Shown here piece by piece: positions 1 through 7,488 of a stretch of 41,174 nt of DNA; the first letter of the stretch is position 1, and each line of letters begins with the position of its first letter. The notes beneath the pieces are model-generated. The model was given only the letters and a program-made list of their open reading frames with translations. It had not been told where the DNA came from and made no database searches. The stretch comes from an uncultured Lachnospiraceae bacterium (GTDB lineage: Bacteria > Bacillota > Clostridia > Lachnospirales > Lachnospiraceae): assembly GCA_910586095.1 (NCBI GenBank), contig CAJUHQ010000015.1, positions 1 through 41,174 on the forward strand, in the 5' to 3' direction. Position numbers and translations under genes: made by a program.

Positions 1-90
1 ACTTAATAGTTCTTAGGTAGTGTCTTTTGCTGCCTTAGAACTATTTTTCACACTAACTCCCATTTGCCCGCCTCTGCGGGCACTCCAATC
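1..90 (-). repeat. Modular structured repeat, truncated by window start
   Basis: Read on the minus strand, this has a head hairpin (TGCCCGC/GCGGGCA arms at about 65-82), the box GGGAGTTAGTGTGAAA (about 48-63), and a body inverted repeat (AATAGTTCT at the left edge pairing with AGAACTATT at about 37-46, with an inner GGTAGT/GCTGCC stem). The same head-box-body order occurs at 16213-16316 and 16353-16467, and the head alone at 36105-36150. The outer arm of the body is cut off by the window edge. Confidence 0.75.
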
Positions 91-95
91 AAGAT

Positions 96-118
96 GTGTG
101 AAATTTTATATTTCACAC
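96..118. repeat. Short hairpin built from the repeat box
   Basis: A perfect 9-bp inverted repeat (GTGTGAAAT ... ATTTCACAC, 5-nt loop) lies between the repeat at 1-90 and a second, degenerate minus-strand copy of its box (TTCACACTAACCTCCAT at about 112-128). It looks like the junction of two copies of the repeat family and not a terminator, since no T-run follows. Confidence 0.5.
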
Positions 119-181
119 TAACCTCCATGAGTTCTTCTTAATAGTTTCCTTTTAGTAACTATAGCACAATAAAGTGCTTAC

Positions 182-213
182 TTTACATTTCCTCCTTACA
201 GATATAGTATAAT
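182..213 (+). promoter_or_regulatory. Possible promoter of the macrodomain-SirTM pair
   Basis: A consensus -10 TATAAT at 208-213 has a weak -35 candidate (TTTACA, 182-187) at a longer than ideal spacing of 20. A small hairpin GCGAC ... GTCGC (221-239) would lie in the leader. The gene start is 256 bp downstream, so the leader would be long. Only the -10 is convincing. Confidence 0.4.
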
Positions 214-340
214 CTTACAAGCGACAGAAAACAAGTCGCAGATAAGTAGATGTATAAAGGAAAAAGTAAAAGATTTTTTACACTCAAGTTTGTGTCTGCG
301 CTGCTATCGCAAATTTGGGAAGCTCAGAAAGCAGGGCAGA

Positions 341-400
341 AATGAGGAGAATATAAAAGTTGCAGTGGTTTGTGCAAATGGTAAAGTTGATTGCCTTGCA
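341..400 (+). pseudogene. Possible 5' relic of an NAD(P)-binding oxidoreductase gene
   Basis: Behind an SD-like GAGGAG (344-349) the frame starting at 353 reads IKVAVVCANGKV, which resembles the N-terminus (MK-[IV]-AVV-x-A-N/T-GK) of NAD(P)H-binding SDR-type proteins, but the expected ATG is ATA. After about 12 codons the similarity stops and the frame runs into the macrodomain start. In another frame a short peptide ends just before the SD, as an upstream gene tail might. The resemblance rests on my recall of the family motif. It could be chance. Confidence 0.3.
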
Positions 401-468
401 AACAGATACAAAAGATCAATCAAAAACTATTTTCACATACATGCAAAAGCACACAAGGAGGAATTGTC

Positions 469-1242
469 ATGACACAGAAAGAGCGATGTATTTTTCTGAT
501 AGAGTACTTAAAAAAAGAAGAAAGTAGATTGAATGATATAGAGATTCCTGAAAAGATCGAAGCACAAAAACAGTTGCTTCGTGCTTTGATGAACATTCGC
601 CCTGCAAGGCCCATTTCAGAAGAGTTTTTAGCAATACAAGATGCATATTTACAGGAAGAACAGAACAAAAAAGGAGTAGTGTTCTTGTCAGAACTATCAC
701 AAATACAAGCGGGAATCTATCTGTGGAAAGGAGATATTACAAGACTTTCTGCGGATGCTATTGTAAACGCAGCAAACAGCGCTATGTTAGGATGTTTTGT
801 TCCTTGTCATGGATGCATAGACAATGCCATTCACTCAGCAGCAGGCATACAACTTCGTCAAGAATGTTTTCAGATAATGACACAACAAAAAAAGCCACAG
901 CCAACAGGAGAGGCAAAAATTACAAAAGCGTATAATCTTCCCTGTAGTTATATTCTACACACAGTAGGCCCAATAATTGCCCAATCAGTTACTCAAAAAG
1001 ACTGTGATTTGTTGGCAAAATGTTATCGCTCCTGCCTAGAACTTGCGGTTTCTTATCAGCTCCAAAGCGTTGCATTTTGTTGTATTTCTACAGGGGAATT
1101 TCACTTTCCTAGCAGTAAGGCAGCAAAGATAGCTGTTCAAACTGTACACTGCTTTTTAAAGGAAAATCAAACAAAATTGGAGGTGGTTTTTAATGTGTTC
1201 AAAGACAGCGACTATGAGATTTACAGACAATTACTGGAATAA
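469..1242 (+). CDS. Zinc-type macrodomain protein-ADP-ribose hydrolase
   Basis: 257 aa. An N-terminal helical part (1-75) precedes a macrodomain beginning with GDITRLSADAIVNAAN (88-103). The motif GCFVPCHGCIDNAIH (108-122) has C109, H114 and C116 placed as the catalytic zinc ligands of the Zn-macro class, which removes ADP-ribose from proteins. In known systems this class reverses modification by SirTM sirtuins, and the next gene is such a sirtuin, overlapping by 50 bp. The start at 469 was chosen for its AAGGAGG-type SD (455-461). An upstream in-frame ATG at 391 has no SD. The protein is cytoplasmic: no signal peptide or membrane segment. Family and pairing are well supported; the in vivo target is unknown here. 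Confidence 0.88.
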   Translation: MTQKERCIFLIEYLKKEESRLNDIEIPEKIEAQKQLLRALMNIRPARPISEEFLAIQDAYLQEEQNKKGVVFLSELSQIQAGIYLWKGDITRLSADAIVNAANSAMLGCFVPCHGCIDNAIHSAAGIQLRQECFQIMTQQKKPQPTGEAKITKAYNLPCSYILHTVGPIIAQSVTQKDCDLLAKCYRSCLELAVSYQLQSVAFCCISTGEFHFPSSKAAKIAVQTVHCFLKENQTKLEVVFNVFKDSDYEIYRQLLE

Positions 1243-2062
1243 TATAAAAAGGCTCAAAAAGGAAATAGATACAGCAGATGCCATTGTAATTGGTGCAGGA
1301 GCTGGACTTTCTATCTCTGCTGGATTTACGTATTCAGGTAAGCGCTTTGAAGAAAATTTTTCGGATTTTATCGAAAAATACAATGTTTCTGACATGTATT
1401 TAGCAGGTTTTTATCCTTATGAAACACTAGAAGAGTACTGGGCATATTGGAGTCGATACATTGCAATCAACCGCTATGAAAAAGCTCCTAAATCTGTCTA
1501 CAATGATCTATTATCGCTAGTTCAGGAGAAGGAATATTTTGTTTTGACAACAAATGTCGATCATTGTTTTCAAAAAGCAGGATTTGATAAGAAGAGATTA
1601 TTTTATACACAAGGAGATTATGGTTTGTGGCAATGCTCAAAACCTTGTCATAATCAGACATATGACAATGAAATAGTAGTAAAAGAAATGGTGGACAAAC
1701 AGCAAGATATGCGTATTCCATCACAGCTTATTCCATATTGTCCTGTCTGTGGTGCGCCTATGACAATGAATCTGCGAGCAGACCATACTTTTGTGGAAGA
1801 TGAGGGATGGAATGAAGCATCCAATCGATATCAAACATTTGTGCACAACTATCAAAAAATGCATGTGTTATATCTAGAATTAGGAGTAGGAGCAAATACC
1901 CCAGGAATTATCAAATATCCATTTTGGCAGATGACAGCACAAAATCCAAAGGCCATTTATGCTTGTGTTAATTATGGAGAGGCTGTCTGTCCCAGAGAGA
2001 TAAAGAAGCAGTCTATTTGTATTAATGAGGATGTTGGTACAGTACTAAGTCGCTTTTATTAG
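1193..2062 (+). CDS. Class M sirtuin (SirTM), protein ADP-ribosyltransferase
   Basis: 289 aa. The Rossmann NAD-binding motif GAGAGLSISAGFTY is at 34-47, TTNVDHCFQ at 119-127, and YTQGDYG at 138-144, where Q140 stands in place of the usual sirtuin catalytic His. N121 is kept. A zinc ribbon is formed by C148/C152 and C183/C186. The Gln-for-His change is the hallmark of SirTM enzymes, which ADP-ribosylate and do not deacylate. The start has a GGAGG SD (1179-1183) inside the macrodomain gene, giving a 50-bp overlap and likely translational coupling. Characterised SirTM operons usually also contain a lipoylated GcvH-like carrier (GcvH-L) and a lipoate ligase (LplA2). Neither is visible here, so the substrate is open. 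Confidence 0.88.
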   Translation: MCSKTATMRFTDNYWNNIKRLKKEIDTADAIVIGAGAGLSISAGFTYSGKRFEENFSDFIEKYNVSDMYLAGFYPYETLEEYWAYWSRYIAINRYEKAPKSVYNDLLSLVQEKEYFVLTTNVDHCFQKAGFDKKRLFYTQGDYGLWQCSKPCHNQTYDNEIVVKEMVDKQQDMRIPSQLIPYCPVCGAPMTMNLRADHTFVEDEGWNEASNRYQTFVHNYQKMHVLYLELGVGANTPGIIKYPFWQMTAQNPKAIYACVNYGEAVCPREIKKQSICINEDVGTVLSRFY

Positions 2063-2248
2063 CAATATGTTAATCATTTTATCATTAGAATACATTGACT
2101 TTGTGATTGCATAGCATCATAATAAAACTATAAGAAAAGACTATAGTTTACTAAAATATAAAGCGAGAACAACGCAGTAGGTATCAAAAGGCAAGTATAG
2201 TTTAATGGACAGAATAACCTACTGTAAAGAAAACTTAATATAACTTTT

Positions 2249-2287
2249 AAAGGCTAGTTTACGGAGACGTACTAAGTTTTACGCTGG
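2249..2287 (+). repeat. Degenerate right half of the modular repeat body
   Basis: AAAGGCTAGTTTACGGAGA followed by CGTACTAAGTTTTACGC matches, with substitutions, the right half of the body at 16281-16314 (AAAGGCTGCTTCACGGAGA then AGTACTAAGTTTCGC). No head or left arm is recognisable. It lies just upstream of the DUF4317-like gene. The rest of the 2063-2326 gap shows nothing else recognisable. Confidence 0.5.
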
Positions 2288-2326
2288 AGATTTGAGATTT
2301 TGTGGAGCGCAAGCATGGAGGTTTGT

Positions 2327-2962
2327 ATGGAAAAAATAAATCGAGAAGATATGTTGGAATTAACTAGACGAATGACTATAAAACGTAATTGTTTTAGTAG
2401 GATTGCAGGAGCATATTTAGATAAAGAAGGATTTGTGGATGGAACATTTCATAAACACTTTCAGAAGCTTTCAACAAAAGATCAGCAGCGCAATTTGGAC
2501 ATTGCAAAAGCAATTTTGTTTGCGGATACCAACATACAAGTTAAAGAACATATATTTGAAGAGAAAGACAGAAAGCCTGGGAGTGTGTGGCAGATGATGA
2601 TGGCCCTAAGAGAGTGTGAATTAAAAAATGATGCGATGCTAGATATTTTTTATGAAGTTTTTGGAGAGAACTATCAATCAAATAGTGATTATGCAGTATA
2701 TTTCTTTTATGGAAATTATGATGTGCCATTAAAAGCAAAAGACAAAGAAAGTTTGTGGGAATCGGAGGAGGTGTATCGCTTTCTGATCTGTGCAGTTTGT
2801 CCAGTAAGCGGGGATTATGAGCCAGGAGAACCAGAGTGTGGATTTTTGTTTCCTGCCTTTAAGGAGCGAAGTAGTGATACATATCGAGTCAATATTTTTG
2901 AGGCAGATAACAATAAGTCCTATTCAGGGGTTTTGGAGAAAATATTGTTTTCACACAAATAA
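2327..2962 (+). CDS. DUF4317-like protein
   Basis: 211 aa from the ATG preceded by GGAGG (2317-2321, 5-nt spacing); in-frame starts at 2300 (TTG) and 2315 (ATG) have weaker SDs. The N-terminus (FSRIAGAYLDKEG, about 24-36) and the C-terminal block (YRFLICAVCPVSGDYEPGEP, FLFPAFKERSSD) resemble DUF4317 proteins common in Clostridia. At 211 aa it seems shorter than the family members I recall. The conserved CPVSGDYEPGEPECGF block may be a metal or structural site, but no function is known. It appears to be a single-gene unit. The family call is from memory of the motif pattern. Confidence 0.55.
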   Translation: MEKINREDMLELTRRMTIKRNCFSRIAGAYLDKEGFVDGTFHKHFQKLSTKDQQRNLDIAKAILFADTNIQVKEHIFEEKDRKPGSVWQMMMALRECELKNDAMLDIFYEVFGENYQSNSDYAVYFFYGNYDVPLKAKDKESLWESEEVYRFLICAVCPVSGDYEPGEPECGFLFPAFKERSSDTYRVNIFEADNNKSYSGVLEKILFSHK

Positions 2963-3131
2963 ATAGGAACCGTTTCACAACAAAAAATAGGTGTGAAGTA
3001 CAAACAGAAATTTTTGGACAATTCATGATACAGAAGGGCAATTTTTCTGAAGACGAGAGTTGTGTGTGGTGGTATAATCAATAAAAAGCAGACAGTAGAA
3101 ATAAAATTAGATTAGCCAAAGGAGGATTTAT

Positions 3132-3548
3132 ATGAAAGGTATATCACTGACCGACAAAGTGCTTTTATATATTGAAAGCAATCTGCACAACGATCTGACA
3201 ATAGAAAAAATAGCCCGCGAGTTGAACTATTCAAAATTTTATATAGCACGAACATTTAAGGAGTGTACAGGATATACAATATATAAATATATTCAAGGTA
3301 AGAGACTACATGAGGCGGCTCAAAAGTTAGTAGAAACCAGTCAGCCAATTGTTGAGATTGCGCTCGAGGCGGGATATGGCTCCCATCAGGCATTTACACA
3401 GGCTTTTCACAACACATATCAATGCACTCCACAAGAATATCGAAAAGCAGGAGTATTGATTCTACATGAAAATAGGATCACTATAAAAAACCCTGCAAAG
3501 ATTCAGATGTTTTCTTGTGGCAGAATTGAAAATATGTGCGCTGCCTAA
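3132..3548 (+). CDS. AraC-family DNA-binding protein, DNA-binding domain only
   Basis: 138 aa. The double helix-turn-helix of the AraC/XylS family fills residues 5-108 (DLTIEKIARELNYSKFYIAR; then IVEIALEAGYGSHQAFTQAF and the closing TPQEYRK). There is no N-terminal ligand-binding domain. The remaining ~30 residues are too short for the GyrI-like effector domain sometimes fused at this point, and a different frame stays open past the stop, so a truncated effector domain is possible. The SD AAAGGAGG (about 3118-3125) supports the start. The next gene, clpP, is in the same direction 132 bp downstream, so it could be a regulated neighbour; the target is unknown. Confidence 0.8.
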   Translation: MKGISLTDKVLLYIESNLHNDLTIEKIARELNYSKFYIARTFKECTGYTIYKYIQGKRLHEAAQKLVETSQPIVEIALEAGYGSHQAFTQAFHNTYQCTPQEYRKAGVLILHENRITIKNPAKIQMFSCGRIENMCAA

Positions 3549-3550
3549 AG

Positions 3551-3633
3551 CTGTTTACAGTGGAAATTGTATGTGGGAAAATGGCAACAATTTGATCGTT
3601 TGGATAGGCGGCAAACCTGTTTACAGTGGAAAT
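3551..3633 (+). repeat. 17-bp direct repeat between araC-like gene and clpP
   Basis: CTGTTTACAGTGGAAAT occurs at 3551-3567 and again at 3617-3633, a 66-bp period. The interval stays open in two frames; in one of them both copies encode VYSG. That is compatible with a decayed coding end, for example a frameshifted tail of the AraC-type gene. Paired operator sites upstream of clpP are the other possibility. Confidence 0.55.
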
Positions 3634-3680
3634 TTGTGACTGAGGACAATGACATAGTATTCGCAGATCGAGAAAGGAAC

Positions 3681-4304
3681 ATGGATAATGCTATGAGTTT
3701 TATACCTTATGTAGTAGAACAGACAAGCAAAGGAGAGAGAAGTTATGATATCTATTCTAGACTTCTCTCAGATAGAATTGTGTTTCTAGGAGAGGAAGTC
3801 AGTGATGCATCGGCAGGGCTGATTATAGCACAAATGCTTTTCCTAGAGGCACAAGATCCGAAAAAAGATATTCAATTTTATATCAATAGTCCAGGGGGTT
3901 CAATCTCCGCAGGCTTTGCAATCTATGATACTATGCAATATATACAGTGCGATGTATCGACAATTTGTCTGGGATTAGCGGCTAGTTTTGGCGCGTTTTT
4001 GCTAGCAGGTGGAACAAAGGGAAAGCGTATGGCATTGCCAAACGCAGAAGTTATGATCCACCAACCTGCCATTCATGGACAAGGTGTACAAGGACAAGCG
4101 ACAGATATTCAGATTGTGTCTGACCATATTCAGAAAAATAAGCAAAGATTAAATAGAATTTTAGCAAAAAATACTGGGAAAACTGTGGAGGAGATTGAAC
4201 AGGCCACAGAAAGGGATTATTATTTATCGGCGAAAGAGGCAGTGGAGTTTGGATTGATTGACAAAGTTCTTACAAGACTCAATGAAAAAGGTATATCAGA
4301 TTAG
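3681..4304 (+). CDS. clpP: ATP-dependent Clp protease proteolytic subunit
   Basis: 207 aa, the usual ClpP length. It starts (M)SFIPYVVEQTSKGERSYDIYSRLL, typical of ClpP processing-site regions. The catalytic triad is S102 (GLAASFGAFLL), H127 (MIHQPA) and D142 (ATDIQ). The start at 3681 follows an AGAAAGGA SD; an ORF extension back to 3567 is non-homologous and covers the direct repeat. The peptidase forms a tetradecamer capped by ClpX/ClpC/ClpA-type ATPases. No ATPase gene is adjacent, and clpX and tig, the usual neighbours of housekeeping clpP, are absent. This could therefore be a second, accessory copy; that is inference. Confidence 0.92.
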   Translation: MDNAMSFIPYVVEQTSKGERSYDIYSRLLSDRIVFLGEEVSDASAGLIIAQMLFLEAQDPKKDIQFYINSPGGSISAGFAIYDTMQYIQCDVSTICLGLAASFGAFLLAGGTKGKRMALPNAEVMIHQPAIHGQGVQGQATDIQIVSDHIQKNKQRLNRILAKNTGKTVEEIEQATERDYYLSAKEAVEFGLIDKVLTRLNEKGISD

Positions 4305-4316
4305 ACAATTATAAGG

Positions 4317-4345
4317 TTGCACCATATAGAAAGAGGCTGTATAAT
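4317..4345 (+). promoter_or_regulatory. Sigma-A promoter of the GH31 gene
   Basis: -35 TTGCAC (4317-4322), exactly 17 bp, -10 TATAAT (4340-4345). Transcription would start near 4352, giving a leader of about 107 nt before the GH31 ATG at 4459. The promoter lies just after the clpP stop, so GH31 is probably an independent unit. Confidence 0.75.
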
Positions 4346-4393
4346 ACTCTTACATCTCGCAAAAGTTGAACAAAAGTGATAAAATAGCAGTAT

Positions 4394-4421
4394 CCTAATA
4401 ATACTTAGGCTAGAAGTATTA
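4394..4421 (+). promoter_or_regulatory. Palindromic site in the GH31 leader
   Basis: Perfect 7-bp arms TAATACT (4399-4405) and AGTATTA (4415-4421) overlap a second inverted pair, CCTAA ... TTAGG (4394-4409). It sits about 45-70 nt downstream of the predicted transcription start, where a repressor roadblock or a leader hairpin would fit. No regulator gene is adjacent. Confidence 0.45.
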
Positions 4422-4458
4422 GCATGAGGATGCAAAACGTAAAAAGGAGATAAAGAGT

Positions 4459-6444
4459 ATGGGAACGATTCATGTAATGCCAAATGCAATTTATTTTGAA
4501 AGAAGGGATGAGATTGCCTTAATCGAGCCCTATGGCCCTAATTGTATTCGTTTTCGGTCTACCAGAAACCGTGTGATTTCACAGGAGAATTGGACATTGC
4601 TTGAACCACACAAGGCTACGGATGTGTCTACATCAGGGGATAGTTATAGGGCTAAGCTGCGCAATGGTTTAGTGGAGGTCGAGGTCAATGCTGGGGATGG
4701 CTGGCCTATTTTTGAGGTGACATATTCCAATGCTCAAACGGGAAAAACATTGTTGCGCTCAAAAGAGGAAGGAGATTATGTCACACGTTATGACCATGTA
4801 GCGGGAGACTTATACACTGTGAAAGCCATTTTTGAAAGCAACGAAAAGGAACATCTCTATGGACTTGGACAAGAACAGCAGGATTATTTTGATCGAAAAG
4901 GCTGTGCGATAGAGCTTTGTCATCGCAATACAAAGTCTACGATTCCAGTGCTTTACTCATCGCTAGGATATGGATTTTTGTGGAATAATCCAGCGCCAGG
5001 ACGCTGTGAGACAACTAAAAATCATACATTGTGGTGTGCCGAGCAATCCTATCAAATTGACTATTTGTTTTTTGTGGGAGAGACTCCGGCAGATTTGATA
5101 CATACTTATTGTGAGTTGACTGGATATTCGCCACGGATACCAGAGTGGGCGTTGGGATTTTGGCAGTGCAAGTTGCGTTATGAGAGTCAGGAAGATTTAT
5201 TAGAAGTTGCAAGGGAATACAAACGCAGAGGAATTCCAATTGATGCGATTGTGATTGACTATTTTCATTGGACACAGCAAGGGGAGTGGAAGTTTGATCC
5301 GACATATTGGCCAGACCCTGATGCAATGTGTGAAGAACTGCGCGAGATGGGGATTGAGCCAGTAGTATCCATATGGCCAACCATTAATCCAGCTAGTGAA
5401 AATTATCAAAAAATGAGTGAATCTAACATGTTGATTACGAATGAGAATGGTCAATATGGAATGTTTGAGTTCTATGGGCAGCAGGCATTTTTTGATCCAA
5501 CTAATCCAGAGACAAGAACATTTGTATGGGAACGGGTCAAAGAAAATTATTACCAAAAAGGAATTCGTACCTTTTGGTTAGATGAAGCAGAACCAGAGTT
5601 TCGCCCACAGCAATATAAAAATATGCGTATGTATGCGGGCAATGGTGGACAAACAGCTCTATTATATCCATTTTACTATGCAAAATTATTCTATGAGGGA
5701 CTACAAAAAGAAGGGGAAAAAGAAACAATTGCGCTGACTAGAGCAGCGTATATTGGAAGTCAGCGCTTTGCTGTAAGTGTGTGGAATGGGGATATTCCAT
5801 CTACGTTTGAGGCGTTGAGACAAAGTATTGTCAGCGGACTTTCTATGGGCTTATGTGGAATTGCGTGGTGGAATTCTGACATTGGCGGTTTTCACTCAGG
5901 AGAGATTGAGAGTGAATATTTCCAAGAATTAATTGTTCGTTGGTTCCAGTTTGGCGTGTTTTGTCCTATTATGCGTTTGCATGGTTCTAGAAAAAGACCA
6001 GCAAATTTTGTTCACCGTCATCCCGACATTATTGAACCGTCTGGTGCAGACAATGAGATTTGGAGTTTTGGAGAAAGAAATTATCCGATTTTAAAGCAAT
6101 TGATCGAGTTGCGTGAACGGTTGCGTCCTTATCTAGTGACATTGATGGAAGAAAATTGCAAAACAGGTGCTCCTGTTATGCGCCCAATGTTTTATGAGTA
6201 TCCAGAGGATGAGAATTGCTATAGTTTACAAGATCAGTACTTGTTTGGTTCAGATATTCTCGTTGCTCCTATTTATTGCCAGGGGCAGACGATGCGAAAA
6301 GTATATTTACCACAGGGAAGTTGGATTTTGACAAAGGATGGTAGCAAACATTCTGGTGGCTGGGTAGAAGTACATGCTACTATAGAAGAATATATTGCCT
6401 TTGTGAAGGAGAATAGTACAGTACTTGAGGCGTTTGGCAGATAG
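4459..6444 (+). CDS. GH31 family alpha-glycosidase
   Basis: 661 aa. An N-terminal beta-sandwich (about 1-220, with HLYGLGQEQ at 132-140) precedes the (beta/alpha)8 barrel (about 225-540) and a C-terminal beta domain. The catalytic nucleophile is expected to be D375 in TFWLDEAEPE, and the acid/base D445 in VWNGDIPSTFEALR. It is a retaining exo-enzyme releasing an alpha-linked glycose; the WLDEAEPE form is frequent in alpha-glucosidase or alpha-xylosidase-type members, but substrate cannot be fixed from sequence. No signal peptide, so it is cytoplasmic. SD AAAAGGAGA precedes the start. Monocistronic by its own promoter and terminator. It lies 12 kb from the glycan locus and need not belong to it. 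Confidence 0.9.
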   Translation: MGTIHVMPNAIYFERRDEIALIEPYGPNCIRFRSTRNRVISQENWTLLEPHKATDVSTSGDSYRAKLRNGLVEVEVNAGDGWPIFEVTYSNAQTGKTLLRSKEEGDYVTRYDHVAGDLYTVKAIFESNEKEHLYGLGQEQQDYFDRKGCAIELCHRNTKSTIPVLYSSLGYGFLWNNPAPGRCETTKNHTLWCAEQSYQIDYLFFVGETPADLIHTYCELTGYSPRIPEWALGFWQCKLRYESQEDLLEVAREYKRRGIPIDAIVIDYFHWTQQGEWKFDPTYWPDPDAMCEELREMGIEPVVSIWPTINPASENYQKMSESNMLITNENGQYGMFEFYGQQAFFDPTNPETRTFVWERVKENYYQKGIRTFWLDEAEPEFRPQQYKNMRMYAGNGGQTALLYPFYYAKLFYEGLQKEGEKETIALTRAAYIGSQRFAVSVWNGDIPSTFEALRQSIVSGLSMGLCGIAWWNSDIGGFHSGEIESEYFQELIVRWFQFGVFCPIMRLHGSRKRPANFVHRHPDIIEPSGADNEIWSFGERNYPILKQLIELRERLRPYLVTLMEENCKTGAPVMRPMFYEYPEDENCYSLQDQYLFGSDILVAPIYCQGQTMRKVYLPQGSWILTKDGSKHSGGWVEVHATIEEYIAFVKENSTVLEAFGR

Positions 6445-6451
6445 GATAGTG

Positions 6452-6485
6452 AAAAAATACAGGCGTAAAATCGCCTGTATTTTTT
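6452..6485 (+). terminator. Rho-independent terminator after GH31
   Basis: Long perfect stem AAAAAATACAGGCG (6452-6465) pairing with CGCCTGTATTTTTT (6472-6485), 6-nt loop, with T-runs available on both strands. It may also end transcripts of the minus-strand gene at 6571-7065. Confidence 0.88.
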
Positions 6486-6570
6486 GCTTAAATGTGAAGA
6501 TATTCATGATGAAGGTAGGAATACTAAAAAGCTTAGTAATAGAAAGATATGAGGCTCTATGTTGTTTAAG

Positions 6571-7065
6571 TTATAGCTTAAGCCCATAAGTTTCTATTGT
6601 CTTTGAAGAGTTAAATAGTGGTACAGAGGTGGTATATAACTCTTGAATGTAGTCGCCGTCAGACATAGTTGCAAAAAAGAGAATATCCTCTCTTTGACAA
6701 TGATTATTATGAAAAATTTCATCAGGAAGTTGCTTAATATTTTTTTCAAGAACTGTGAGTAAAGCTTGTGCAAATGCCCATTTTTCATCTGATTTCTTGC
6801 AAAAGTCAATAGTTTTACAAGAGTCAACAATTTCTACAACAGGTTGATAAAGAAACTCTGGATAAAGAGCCTGTTGCCAATTATAATATGAGTCAATATC
6901 AGTGGTATTATTCCAACACAGATAAAAGCCATAGAAATCATCTGTAGTGATAAAACCAATAGAACAAGGCGTTTGTCCTTTAGTTGTTCGTAAGATTTCG
7001 TCAATAGAATCTGTTAAGTATTTAGAACAATGTTTATCAAAATTTTCAAATAAAGTTGGATTCAT
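6571..7065 (-). CDS. DUF4303 domain protein
   Basis: 164 aa. The pattern CSIGFITTDDFYGFYLCWN in the first third, followed by W-x-F-A and a C-terminal SDGDYIQE segment, fits DUF4303. This is a small cytoplasmic family of unknown biochemical role, often seen in variable, defence- or toxin-immunity-like neighbourhoods. The start is supported by AGGAGG seven bases upstream. It lies immediately downstream of the displaced rlmD tail and in the same direction, so before the cassette inserted it could have been read from the rlmD transcript. No toxin gene is visible beside it. Confidence 0.7.
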   Translation of the reverse strand: MNPTLFENFDKHCSKYLTDSIDEILRTTKGQTPCSIGFITTDDFYGFYLCWNNTTDIDSYYNWQQALYPEFLYQPVVEIVDSCKTIDFCKKSDEKWAFAQALLTVLEKNIKQLPDEIFHNNHCQREDILFFATMSDGDYIQELYTTSVPLFNSSKTIETYGLKL

Positions 7066-7094
7066 TGGTTGCCTCCTATTTACACATTGCTTTG

Positions 7095-7302
7095 CTATTT
7101 TTCAATAATTGAACGTAAAAGTTTAGGCCAATGGGTAAAAATTCTAAAATTTCTCAGTATTTCTATAATTGCTTTTTTCAACAATCGTAGTGGTGCTTCG
7201 GTATCTTTTTCTTTGGACAGATTATAATTTTGATCCATGTTCAGTCTGCATTTTTTTGGGGGTGATTTCTTCCTTGGAAAGTAACACGACACACTCGACA
7301 TG
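7095..7302 (-). pseudogene. Displaced, decayed 3' end of rlmD (chromosomal side of the cassette)
   Basis: Minus-strand reading from 7302 gives HVECVVLLSK, the same ending as the intact RlmD at 11264-12757, then its own stop. A shifted frame continues with NYNLSKEKDTEAP and AIIEILRNFRIF. That matches in pattern the C-terminal extension found on many clostridial RlmD proteins (NYNL-x-K ... EEAI-x-x-AL-x-x-F-x-x-I). At least one frameshift and an internal deletion are present. I read it as the ancestral rlmD tail cut off by insertion of the 7303-11293 segment. Confidence 0.65.
7276..7302. repeat. Attachment-type direct repeat, copy 1
   Basis: 27 bp beginning GGAAAGTAACACGACAC and ending CGACATG, identical to 11294-11320. 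On the minus strand it encodes the HVECVVLLS end of RlmD. Similarity stops abruptly at 7303 versus 11321. Confidence 0.8.
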
Positions 7303-7488
7303 TATATCAAATTAAAATATATCCTCATAAAACCATAGAAATATCGTTACTAAAACACACATAAAGTAATTATATTGTAAACATTTAGTTTTTGTTTGGA
7401 TTTGATGTTTAAAAATCAACATTAACTGTCATTCTCTTTTATTTTTGTAAAAAATAAATATAAAGCTAAAGTACCCCAATAACAACTA

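Noticed and set aside
290..472. 60-aa ORF upstream of the macrodomain gene
   Set aside because: No SD at its start, and it ends inside the next gene's start. Only a dozen residues look like a protein family, so a relic is a better description than a gene.
7095..7328. 77-aa minus-strand ORF as a small gene
   Set aside because: Its residues match the RlmD end and tail in mixed frames. It is the displaced gene end, not an independent protein.
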